From: Euzebyella saccharophila
GTDB lineage: Bacteria; Bacteroidota; Bacteroidia; Flavobacteriales; Flavobacteriaceae
Assembly (NCBI RefSeq): GCF_014855495.1
Contig: NZ_JACYFJ010000001.1
Location: forward strand, 1,240,001 to 1,304,000
Length of the DNA stretch: 64,000 nt
Direction: 5' to 3'
Part shown: positions 1 to 8,400 of the stretch, piece after piece
Numbering within the stretch: the first letter of the stretch is position 1
Layout of the letters: every line of letters starts with the position of its first letter
Notes under the pieces: generated by a model
Seen by the model: the letters and a program-made list of their open reading frames with translations, nothing else
Database searches by the model: none
What the model was told of the DNA's origin: nothing
Program-made: the position numbers and the translations under genes

Positions 1-352
1 ATACAATGACTATCAAGGCCCAAAAAAGCTCCTTAAGCCCAAAAAATACAATGCTCCATGAAGCGTTCAACAAAAGTTGAAACACAAAATGGTAAAGAGC
101 CGTTTTTACCCATAAATGGTAAAACCCTTTGGTCCATACAATGCCGGCAGCGATTCCCATCATAATGTAAAGCATGGTCCATACAGGAGCAAAAATCCAA
201 GCGGGAGGCGTAAAACTAGGTTTGTTTAGGGTAAGGTACCAGTCGTTAACCGAAGTTTGGGTTACAAAGCTTCCCAATAACCCAATAATCAGGCAAATGC
301 CCACGGCATAGCTTATATGAAGTATTTTGCTTTTCAAGTGGGTGGTTTTCAA
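1..352 (-). CDS. TspO/MBR family tryptophan-rich protein (N-terminal part, cut by window edge)
   Basis: Reading the minus strand from 352 gives a membrane protein that runs off the window at position 1, so only about the first 117 residues are present (TspO proteins are usually about 155-160). The segment NKPSFTPPAWIFAPVWTMLY is the hallmark of the TspO family: conserved PPxWxFxPVWxxLY after the first membrane helix. No ATG lies in frame before an upstream stop. The start is TTG at 352, or TTG at 337, which places the N-terminus directly before the first hydrophobic helix. TspO proteins bind porphyrins and other small hydrophobic ligands in the membrane; the ligand here is unknown. It is divergent from mvaD. 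Confidence 0.85.
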   Translation of the reverse strand, partial: MKTTHLKSKILHISYAVGICLIIGLLGSFVTQTSVNDWYLTLNKPSFTPPAWIFAPVWTMLYIMMGIAAGIVWTKGFYHLWVKTALYHFVFQLLLNASWSIVFFGLKELFWALIVIV

Positions 353-375
353 GCCTAAGTTAACAAATTATTTCT

Positions 376-410
376 TTGAGCTTAGATGAGCGGGTTAAAA
401 AGTATATTTG
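376..410 (+). promoter_or_regulatory. Candidate Bacteroidetes-type promoter for mvaD
   Basis: TATATTTG at 403-410 matches the -7 consensus TAnnTTTG, with a TTG at 376-378 as a possible -33 element. The 24-nt spacing is slightly longer than usual. It would give a very short leader before the ATG at 426. Confidence 0.4.
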
Positions 411-425
411 CACAAAATTGTGCTT

Positions 426-1511
426 ATGACCGAGTCCCGTTTTATACCCAATTCATATAAGAATTTGCCAGCATCAGGCAAATCATCTTGGAGGTCGCCC
501 AGTAATATTGCATTGGTTAAGTATTGGGGCAAAAGGGAAAACCAAATTCCGGCTAATCCATCCATTAGTTTTACATTGAATTCTTGCTTTACTACAACTA
601 CGGTCAGTTACGAAAAATTGAAGGAAAAGCAGCATCAGTTTTCTTTCGATTTCCTGTTTGAGGGAAGCCCCAAAGAAGAATTTAAACCCAAAATCCAGAC
701 CTTTTTAACCAGGATACAGGCATATCTACCCTTTCTAACGGAATATCATTTGGTAATTGAGAGTTCCAACTCCTTTCCCCATAGCAGTGGAATTGCATCT
801 TCGGCAAGTGGAATGTCTGCTTTGGCCTTGTGTCTAATGGATATGGAAAAAGAACTGAACCCTACCATTCATCTTGATTTTTTTAATCAAAAAGCCTCTT
901 TTCTGGCGCGCTTAGGTTCTGGAAGTGCATGTAGAAGTGTTGAAGGACCTTTGGTTCAATGGGGAAGTTATAGGGGAATTGAAAATAGTAGTGATTTGTA
1001 CGGAGTTCCGTATCCATATATAACGCATGCAGTGTTCCAAGATTTTTGTGATACCGTACTTTTGGTCGATAAGGGGGAAAAAACAGTTAGTAGTACCGTG
1101 GGTCATGGACTTATGCACCATCATCCTTTTGCAGAACAACGTTTTCAACAAGCACATTCTAATTTGGATAAGTTAAAAACCATTTTCGAAACGGGTGATT
1201 TGGAGGGCTTTATACAGGTGGTAGAAAGTGAGGCGCTCACGTTACATGCCATGATGTTGACCAGTAGCCCTTATTTTATTTTAATGAAACCCAATACCTT
1301 AACGATTATCAATAAAATATGGGCTTTTAGGGGGGAATCAAATAGCCATCTTTGCTTCACTTTGGATGCAGGTGCCAATGTACACGTATTATACCCTGCG
1401 GAGGAGAAAACAGTGGTGCTCAAGTTCATAAAAGAAGAGCTGGCCCCACTTTGCCAAAACGGGCAATTTATTGAGGATCAAGTAGGAACTGGTGCCATTA
1501 AATTGATTTAA
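426..1511 (+). CDS. mvaD: Diphosphomevalonate decarboxylase
   Basis: ATP-dependent decarboxylation of mevalonate 5-diphosphate to isopentenyl diphosphate, the last step of the mevalonate pathway (cytoplasm, GHMP superfamily). Visible signatures are ALVKYWGK (residues 29-36), the GHMP phosphate loop SSGIASSASG (about 120-129), the SGSACRS segment, and DAGANVH near residue 320, which carries the catalytic Asp of this family. At 361 residues the length is typical. I use the ATG at 426; the frame also opens at a TTG at 408, but that overlaps the likely promoter. A mevalonate kinase-like gene follows, which fits a pathway cluster. Confidence 0.93.
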   Translation: MTESRFIPNSYKNLPASGKSSWRSPSNIALVKYWGKRENQIPANPSISFTLNSCFTTTTVSYEKLKEKQHQFSFDFLFEGSPKEEFKPKIQTFLTRIQAYLPFLTEYHLVIESSNSFPHSSGIASSASGMSALALCLMDMEKELNPTIHLDFFNQKASFLARLGSGSACRSVEGPLVQWGSYRGIENSSDLYGVPYPYITHAVFQDFCDTVLLVDKGEKTVSSTVGHGLMHHHPFAEQRFQQAHSNLDKLKTIFETGDLEGFIQVVESEALTLHAMMLTSSPYFILMKPNTLTIINKIWAFRGESNSHLCFTLDAGANVHVLYPAEEKTVVLKFIKEELAPLCQNGQFIEDQVGTGAIKLI

Positions 1512-1632
1512 AGTCCTTTCAGCTATTTTTTTACGTATAATAAAATACTAAAAGCAAGTAATTTGGGTTGTAAAAAGCGGAAATGCGCTCGAACGAAGAT
1601 TTTGATAGCGTATTCAAGTTGTTTAGCACCAA

Positions 1633-1667
1633 TTGAATAGAACACAATAGTTTATTTCTTATTTTTG
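1633..1667 (+). promoter_or_regulatory. Candidate promoter for the GHMP kinase/UbiA pair
   Basis: TATTTTTG at 1660-1667 fits TAnnTTTG, and a TTG at 1633-1635 could be the upstream element. The spacing of 24 nt is on the long side. It lies in the 178-nt gap after mvaD. Confidence 0.35.
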
Positions 1668-1689
1668 CAGTATCCTTATCGACCATACA

Positions 1690-2628
1690 ATGAAGGGACC
1701 ATTATTTTATTCTAAGATTCTTCTTTTTGGAGAGTACGGTATCATAAAAGATTCCAAAGGGTTGTCCATACCCTACAACTTCTTTAAAGGCGCTCTGAAA
1801 TCAGATGATAATCTGTCTGATACCGCTAAAAGTTCCAATAGAAGTTTAAGGGAGTTTGCCGGTTACTTGGAAATGATACACAAAAACGATCCAAAATTAG
1901 TTTCCTTTGATTTTGAATCGCTAAAGGCAGATGTTGCCGGCGGAATGTATTTTGATAGTTCCATTCCTCAGGGTTATGGAGTAGGGAGCAGCGGAGCGCT
2001 TGTTGCCGCTATTTATGATAAGTATGCCTTGGATAAGATAACTATTCTTGAAAATCTTACGCGAGAAAAGTTACTTAGGTTAAAACAGATTTTTGGTAAG
2101 ATGGAATCCTTCTTTCACGGAAAATCTTCCGGTCTTGATCCATTGAACAGTTATTTAAGTTTGCCTATACTCATCAATTCCCAAGATAATATAGAGTCCA
2201 CCAGCATTCCCGCTCAGAATTTGGAAGGTAAAGGAGCTGTATTTTTATTGGATAGTGGTTCTACAGGAGAAACAGCCCCTATGGTCCAAATCTTTATGGA
2301 AAAAATGAAACAAGAAGGATTTAGGAGCATGCTAAAGAACCAATTCATAAAACATACCGATGCTTGTGTAGAAGACTTTGTAAAAGGCGATGTAAAATCG
2401 CTCTTTGGAAATTTAAAGCAACTTTCTCACGTAGTGCTTGATAACTTTAAGCCCATGATTCCGGCAAAATTTCATGAACTGTGGCAAAAAGGAATCGAAA
2501 CCAATGAATACTATCTTAAACTTTGTGGTTCTGGAGGTGGAGGCTACATTTTAGGTTTTACCCAAGATATTGACAAGGCCAAAAAGTCCTTGCAGGGTTA
2601 CAATTTGGAGGTAGTCTATAACTTCTAA
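1690..2628 (+). CDS. Mevalonate kinase-like GHMP kinase
   Basis: Phosphorylates mevalonate (or possibly phosphomevalonate) with ATP in isoprenoid synthesis. The GHMP architecture is complete: the N-terminal strand with KILLFGEYG (9-17), the phosphate-binding loop PQGYGVGSSGAL (93-104), HGKSSGLDPLNSY with the likely catalytic Asp150, and the C-terminal glycine motif CGSGGGGYILGF. The length of 312 residues is normal for a mevalonate kinase. It sits between mvaD and a prenyltransferase. A second GHMP kinase lies at the far end of the window, so which of the two acts on mevalonate and which on phosphomevalonate cannot be read from sequence alone. Confidence 0.82.
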   Translation: MKGPLFYSKILLFGEYGIIKDSKGLSIPYNFFKGALKSDDNLSDTAKSSNRSLREFAGYLEMIHKNDPKLVSFDFESLKADVAGGMYFDSSIPQGYGVGSSGALVAAIYDKYALDKITILENLTREKLLRLKQIFGKMESFFHGKSSGLDPLNSYLSLPILINSQDNIESTSIPAQNLEGKGAVFLLDSGSTGETAPMVQIFMEKMKQEGFRSMLKNQFIKHTDACVEDFVKGDVKSLFGNLKQLSHVVLDNFKPMIPAKFHELWQKGIETNEYYLKLCGSGGGGYILGFTQDIDKAKKSLQGYNLEVVYNF

Positions 2629-2674
2629 GTCGCTACTTTTCGAGCTTTTTAGAAACCAATCAAAATACATATAG

Positions 2675-3580
2675 ATGTTCAGTCGAAAAAACAAGCTCCT
2701 GCTTTTAAAGTTGTTGAGCTTATTTTCGGTTGTAAGGGGTTACAATGTATTCGTAATAGCCTTGGCTCAGTACTTGGCCTCCATTTACATTCTTGCCCCA
2801 GAGCTTCCGCTTAGGGAGGTGCTTTTTGATTTTAATTTATTCGTGATTGTTTTATCCTCTACTTTGGTCATTGCTGGGGGTTATATCATCAACAATTTTT
2901 ACGATGCTGAAAAGGATTTGATCAATAAGCCCAGAAAGAGTATGTTGGATAAACTGGTGAGTCAGCAGTTTAAGTTGATAACTTATTTTGTACTTAACTT
3001 TTTGGCAACCTTTGCCGCAAGCTACGTCTCGTTTAAAGCTGTTCTATTTTTTTCGGCATATATTTTTGGAATCTGGTTCTATTCCCACAAGCTTAAAAAA
3101 ATACCGTTCATAGGTAATTTTGTTTCTGCCACCTTGGCGATCACCCCGTTTTTTGCAGTGTTCGTTTACTACAAAAATTTTGATACCGTCATCTTTGTAC
3201 ACGCCTTGTTCCTATTTACTCTAATTTTGAGTAGGGAAATGATAAAGGATTTGGAGAATATCGCAGGTGATATGGCACAGAATTATAAAACGGTACCTAT
3301 ACTCTATGGTCAAAAGTTTTCTAAGATTTGTATTAGTCTATTACTGTTGTTGGCTTTGCTCCCTGCCTTTTTGCTTACAGAATATTTTGATGTAGGGCAT
3401 ATGCATTTCTACTTTTTGGGTTGCATAGTCATGCTAGTAGTCGTGACGGTCATGATGTGGAAAGCCCGCACGAAGCTTCATTACGTAGGGCTTCATAATA
3501 TGATCAAACTTATTATAGTTGCCGGGGTTTTTAGTATTCTATTGATTGATATTGATTTAGTACTCAACCGAATACTCTAA
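2675..3580 (+). CDS. UbiA-family prenyltransferase (geranylgeranylglycerol-phosphate geranylgeranyltransferase-like)
   Basis: Polytopic membrane prenyltransferase of 301 residues with about eight or nine hydrophobic helices. The first Asp-rich site is INNFYDAEKDLINKP (an NDxxDxxxD-type motif in which the first D is N). The second is REMIKDLENIAGD, typical of UbiA enzymes that bind a polyprenyl diphosphate through Mg. Flavobacterial relatives are commonly named geranylgeranylglycerol-phosphate geranylgeranyltransferases, an archaeal-lipid-type activity; other acceptors (quinone or tocopherol head groups) remain possible. It lies 46 nt after the GHMP kinase, so it probably shares its transcript and uses isoprenoids made by its neighbours. 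Confidence 0.8.
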   Translation: MFSRKNKLLLLKLLSLFSVVRGYNVFVIALAQYLASIYILAPELPLREVLFDFNLFVIVLSSTLVIAGGYIINNFYDAEKDLINKPRKSMLDKLVSQQFKLITYFVLNFLATFAASYVSFKAVLFFSAYIFGIWFYSHKLKKIPFIGNFVSATLAITPFFAVFVYYKNFDTVIFVHALFLFTLILSREMIKDLENIAGDMAQNYKTVPILYGQKFSKICISLLLLLALLPAFLLTEYFDVGHMHFYFLGCIVMLVVVTVMMWKARTKLHYVGLHNMIKLIIVAGVFSILLIDIDLVLNRIL

Positions 3581-3613
3581 AGGTATCTTGATCAATTGAT
3601 TTGTAGGAGTTTG

Positions 3614-3642
3614 TTGGAGTTTAAAGATTAAACTTACCTTTG
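3614..3642 (+). promoter_or_regulatory. Promoter for the RluB-like gene
   Basis: TTG at 3614-3616, an 18-nt spacer and TACCTTTG at 3635-3642 together match the Bacteroidetes -33/-7 promoter (TTG...TAnnTTTG) closely. The predicted start site is about 10-12 nt before the ATG at 3660. Confidence 0.6.
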
Positions 3643-3659
3643 CAGAAAATAAGAAGGCT

Positions 3660-4502
3660 ATGAGCAGATCGGAATCTAATGATGGAAGAAGGGCGTCCGG
3701 AAGACAGGGTGGCAAATTTAGAAAGAAAAGTTTTTCTAGGGGAAATGCACCTATAAAGAAACAAAATAGTGGTACTCCGGCACCCATTTCCAATTTGGTA
3801 AGGCTCAATAAGTATGTTGCCAATTCCGGTGTATGCTCCAGAAGGGAAGCAGATGTATTAATTGCGGCGGGGAATGTTACTGTCAATGGAAAGCCTATTA
3901 CCGAAATGGGTTATAAGGTTAAATTGGAAGATGAGGTTCGTTTTGACGGAAAATTGCTTAATCCAGTTAAGAGGGAATATGTGCTTTTGAACAAGCCCAA
4001 AGGATTTACCGCTACAGGGAGGTCTAACATTAGTCAGCGCAGTGCGCAAAGTTTGGTCGCCAAGGCTTCCAAATCTGAATTAAAACCGGTAGGTAAGATA
4101 GGAAAGGAAGCAACAGGTCTGGTTCTCTTTACCAATGATGGTGAAATGAGCAAACGACTTAACAGTCCCAAAAATGGACTTAGGAAGATATTTCATATAG
4201 AATTGGAGAAACCGCTTCGTAGCGCTGATCTAAAGCGGATTCAAGAAGGTTTGGCCGTAGATAGCAAAGTGGTTAAGGTACAAGACGTGAGTTTTGTAGA
4301 TAATGCGCCCAAGAACCAAGTGGGTATGGAAATTTATAGCAGCCGCAACAATATAGTTCAGCGAATTTTTGATACCCTAGGTTATGAGGTAGTGAAAATG
4401 GACCGTGTGGTGTACGCCGGTCTTACCAAGAAAGATTTGCCCCGTGGCCACTGGCGTTACCTCACGGAGCAGGAAATTGCCAACCTTAGAATGATTAATT
4501 AG
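3660..4502 (+). CDS. RluB/RsuA-type pseudouridine synthase homologue lacking the catalytic Asp
   Basis: A basic N-terminal tail (1-45, rich in Arg, Lys, Ser and Gly) is followed by an S4 RNA-binding domain (LNKYVANSGVCSRREAD, about 46-105) and a pseudouridine synthase fold. In active RluB/RsuA enzymes the catalytic loop reads PVGRLD followed by GLLLLTNDG. Here it reads PVGKIGKEATGLVLFTNDGE, so the position of the nucleophilic Asp is Gly148. The KDPxGR-type region near 120 is also altered (ATGRSNISQRS). The rest of the fold (LNKPKG, RKIFHIELEKPL, VVKMDRVVYAG) is kept. It may bind rRNA without modifying it. No frameshift is visible and the gene has its own promoter. Confidence 0.85.
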   Translation: MSRSESNDGRRASGRQGGKFRKKSFSRGNAPIKKQNSGTPAPISNLVRLNKYVANSGVCSRREADVLIAAGNVTVNGKPITEMGYKVKLEDEVRFDGKLLNPVKREYVLLNKPKGFTATGRSNISQRSAQSLVAKASKSELKPVGKIGKEATGLVLFTNDGEMSKRLNSPKNGLRKIFHIELEKPLRSADLKRIQEGLAVDSKVVKVQDVSFVDNAPKNQVGMEIYSSRNNIVQRIFDTLGYEVVKMDRVVYAGLTKKDLPRGHWRYLTEQEIANLRMIN

Positions 4503-4511
4503 ACATCATCA

Positions 4512-5432
4512 TCAATCTATCTGGTACCCATCCCCAAAGAGGTAACTTAGAGCTAGCCCATGGGTGTTCCCAAAAGGGGATTCTTTAAGGGCAATATTAT
4601 AGTTATAAATAAAACGCAGGTTTTTTAAAAAATAAACTCCGGCCAAAAGGTTAATTGAAGAACTGGTCCTGTAACCAGCTCCTACCTCTATTTTATTTTT
4701 GAAACTTGCCGCGATATTCAGGTCAGCTTGTAATGGTGCACCATCTTCATACTTAAGAAGTACGTTGGGCTTGATCATAATCTCTTCAAACATGCTAGTA
4801 AAAAAACGGTAACCAAAATAACCATAAACGGGATTCGATAAGTTGAGGTCATCTCTTGAGGCCAATTTGTCTCCAAGTACATTTGGTGCCGAAATGCCTG
4901 CGAAGAACTGCGCATGGTTGAAAAGAAAACTAATACCTACCGTTGGAATAGTAGCATTGATATTCTCAGAGAAATTGGGGTCATCCATAATTCCCAGTGA
5001 CAAAAGATCTTCTTTGAATTGCTGTAATCCTGCAGTAATTCCAAAGGAAAGAACTCCAGGTTGATAGAGTTGCCAATAGGGTCTGTTGGATTCAAAATCA
5101 AAAAAAATCTTATAGGAGTAAGCCGCAAAAAAAGTACTGTTTTTGCTAACACCTACCTCGTCTTGCAGAAAGCCCGCTCCCAGACCAACCTTTCCATCCC
5201 TAAGGGGAGAATTTACGGTTAATGAAAGGGTTCTTGGACTTCCAGTTACCTCACTAATAAATCCGGAATGGGTAGCACTAAGCTCGGTGCTTGAAAGCAT
5301 TCCCGCGTATGCGGAATTGATCAAAAATGGATTGTAGTTGTATTCGGAGAAAACAGCGGTCTGTTGGGCTCTTAGGTTTCCTACTACGCAAACAACAAAA
5401 GTCAAAATTAAATAGGTTAGTTTTTTGGTCAT
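4512..5432 (-). CDS. PorP/SprF family type IX secretion outer-membrane protein
   Basis: Signal peptide (KLTYLILTFVVCVVGNLRAQ) followed by AVFSEYNYNPFLINSAYAG, the conserved opening of PorP/SprF proteins (NP.xINPAYAG), then an outer-membrane beta-barrel with alternating aromatic strands. The length of 306 residues is normal. PorP/SprF-like proteins work with the type IX secretion system and are typically encoded beside large adhesins that carry a type B C-terminal sorting domain. Here the partner ends only 6 nt upstream, so the two are co-transcribed and this is most likely its dedicated outer-membrane partner. Confidence 0.9.
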   Translation of the reverse strand: MTKKLTYLILTFVVCVVGNLRAQQTAVFSEYNYNPFLINSAYAGMLSSTELSATHSGFISEVTGSPRTLSLTVNSPLRDGKVGLGAGFLQDEVGVSKNSTFFAAYSYKIFFDFESNRPYWQLYQPGVLSFGITAGLQQFKEDLLSLGIMDDPNFSENINATIPTVGISFLFNHAQFFAGISAPNVLGDKLASRDDLNLSNPVYGYFGYRFFTSMFEEIMIKPNVLLKYEDGAPLQADLNIAASFKNKIEVGAGYRTSSSINLLAGVYFLKNLRFIYNYNIALKESPFGNTHGLALSYLFGDGYQID

Positions 5433-5438
5433 GGGTAT

Positions 5439-8400
5439 TTATCTTTTAATAACTACAAATCCTTGGGTAGCTTTTAAATTGTGGTTTTCCGGTAAAGTGA
5501 TGTTAAAGAAATAGGTGCCTGCTGGTAGTTCACCGGCCCCGATTTTCGTTTTCTGGTTGGCCTCTCCTTTAAAAACATTGGTATTATTGTCATAGCCGGA
5601 AATAAAGAATACCAAATCTCCCCATCTGTTAAAAATGCTCACCGTATTTTCCGGGTAGTTTTCAATTCCGTTTATGGACCAAACATCATTTATGAGATCT
5701 CCATTTGGAGAAAAACCATAAAGTGTCTCCAGCTTTTCATCCTCGGGTTCTTCCTGTGTGGTAAAGCTACTTTGCGTACATCCAACGGCACTTCCTTGGG
5801 CGTTATATGCTACAATAGAAACAAAAATTTCTTGATTAAAAGGTAATGGCTGACCTAGGGTATATGATGTTAAAATACCCACGTCTTCCCTATCTAAAAT
5901 GTCATTGCTTCCGGCACTGGAGCCCAAACTAAGGTAGTAGCCATCGGCATTTGATACGGAGTCCCAAACAAACTCAGTGTCAACAGGTAAATTAATCTGG
6001 TCGCTTTCAGGAACGATAATAGATGTACAACCGGGAATAGTCTCAACAATTTCTGTAGTGAAAGATTCCTCAAGACATCCTAATGCACTGCCCCTACCAT
6101 TAAAAGGAACGATGGATACAAATATCTCAATACCTTCAGGTAAATCATCGGTTAATGTAAGGGTATTTGTGGTTACAGATTCATTGTTCAATATATCCGT
6201 GCTACCGGCAGAAGTACCCACATTAACATAATATCCATCAGCATTAGTCACTGAAGACCATGTTAAATCGGTCAAAATTGAAACGCTGCTTTCCCCATTT
6301 GCGGGACTGGTTAACGTTGTACAGGAAGGTGTGGCTGCCATGACCTCGGTAGTAAACGATTCTTCAGTACAACCTCTTGCATTACCTACACCGTTATAAG
6401 GTACAATCGCCACGAATATTTCGGTATTCTCCGGTAAATCGGCTGCTAGGTCAAAAGTAGTCCCAGACACGTCCTCATTATCCAAAATATCATTACCACC
6501 AGAGGTGGTACCCACGGTTAAGTAGTACCCATCCGCATTTGCAATGGTATTCCAACTAAGGTCGGTTGAAATGGAAGTTTCCGTCGCCCCGTTTAAGGGA
6601 TTACTCAATTGGGTACATGCAGGTACGGTAGGTAAAGTTTCCGTTGTAAAGAATTCTTCGGTACATCCTGTAGCATCTCCTACAGCATTGTACGGAACTA
6701 GGGTCACGAATATCCGTGTGTTTTCAGGTAAATCGTTGGGTAGGTCAAAAGTAGAGCCTGTCACATCTTCATTATCTAAAATGTCATTTCCTCCAGAGGT
6801 GGTGCCTACAGTTACGTAATAGCCGTCAGCATTGCCCACAACATTCCAACTTAAATCGGTAGCAATTGAAACGTCGGTCGCTGCATTGGCAGGCGTGCTT
6901 AAATTTGTGCAACTAGGTACTGTTGGCAGGGTTTCGGTGGTAAAGGATTCCTCGGTGCATCCGGTAGTGCTTCCGAAGGAATTATATGGTACTATTGTCA
7001 CGAATATTTCAGTATTCTCCGGCAAATCGTTGGGCAGGTCAAAAGTAGTGCCGGTGACATCTTCGTTACCCAAAATATCATTACCTCCAGAAGTAGTGCC
7101 TACAGTAAGGTAGTAGCCATCTGCATTGGCTGCAGCATTCCAACTGATATTGGTACCTATAGCTACGTCTGTGGCAGCGTTTAATGGCTCGCTCAATGAC
7201 GTACAGTTTGGTGGGTCAGATAAAGTTCCGGCTCCTGTAGTAAATGATTCTTCCGAACACCCTGTGGCATCTCCTACAGCATTGTATGGGATAATACGAA
7301 CGTAATGCATTCTGTTTGCTTGCAGGTCTGAACCAAAGGCGTATGTGGTGGTATTGCCAACATCTATATTATTTACTACTTCTATACCTCCGGCGGTGGT
7401 GCCTACACTAACTAAATATCCGGTAGCGTTTGTAACTGCATTCCAGCTTAAATCTGTATCAATAGGTACATTTAAAGCCCCGTTGCTTGGACTGGAAATT
7501 GTAGTACATGATGGGGGAACTGGAATAAATTCCGTTCTAAAAGACTCTTCGGTACAACCAATAGCTGGCCCAACGTCATTGTAAGGGGTAATGGTTACAT
7601 AAATTAAAGTGTCTTCTGGTAAATTCGCAGAAAAATCATATTCGGTTACATTACCTACATCTTCATTGTTAACTAAATCCGTGCCTCCAGAGGTCGTACC
7701 TACATTGATTCTATATCCATCTGCATTGCTTACAATAGTCCAATTTAAATCGCTATCAAAAGAAACATCGGTAGCGTTATTCAGTGGTAAGGTCAGGTTG
7801 GTGCAATCTGGTGCAGTTGGTGGATTGTTCGTAACGGTAAAACTCTCCTCTGTACAAGGTCCAACCGCATCGTCATTTTCATTGGATGGGATTATGGTGA
7901 CATAAACCGTAACACCTGGGTTAAAATCCGTGGCAAATTCAAAGGAGGTGTTATTCACCACCACTTCGTTATTTAAGATATCTGTTCCTCCTGGTGAGGT
8001 GCCAACAAATAATTTGTATTCCCGAGCAAATTGAACCGCTTCCCAGGTGATGTTCGTATTAACAGGAACATCTGTGGCGCCATTCAAAGGTGCAACCAGT
8101 TGGGTACAATCGGGAATAGGACAATCGAGAACATCACCAGAAAAAGTCCATCCAAAATTGTCTATCATAGATTGGCGTTCTTCAACTGCATCACAATAGG
8201 GTAGCGTATTGGCTCCAAGGTTAATACCAGGGGTAGGGTTTTGTTCAGACCAAGAGATTAAGGTGTTGTCATAATTTTCTCTTGATAGGGCCGTATCATC
8301 CAACATGCCTTGCATGTTTGTTACATTTTCTATATTCCAATCGCCTAAATATTGATTAAACGAAGTGGCATCGTGAAACATTTCTCTCATAGAAACGGTG

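Noticed and set aside
1583-1636. 17-residue ORF in the mvaD-kinase gap as a possible leader peptide
   Set aside because: No biased composition, no link with a regulated amino acid, and it lies upstream of the predicted promoter, so it would not be transcribed with the next gene.
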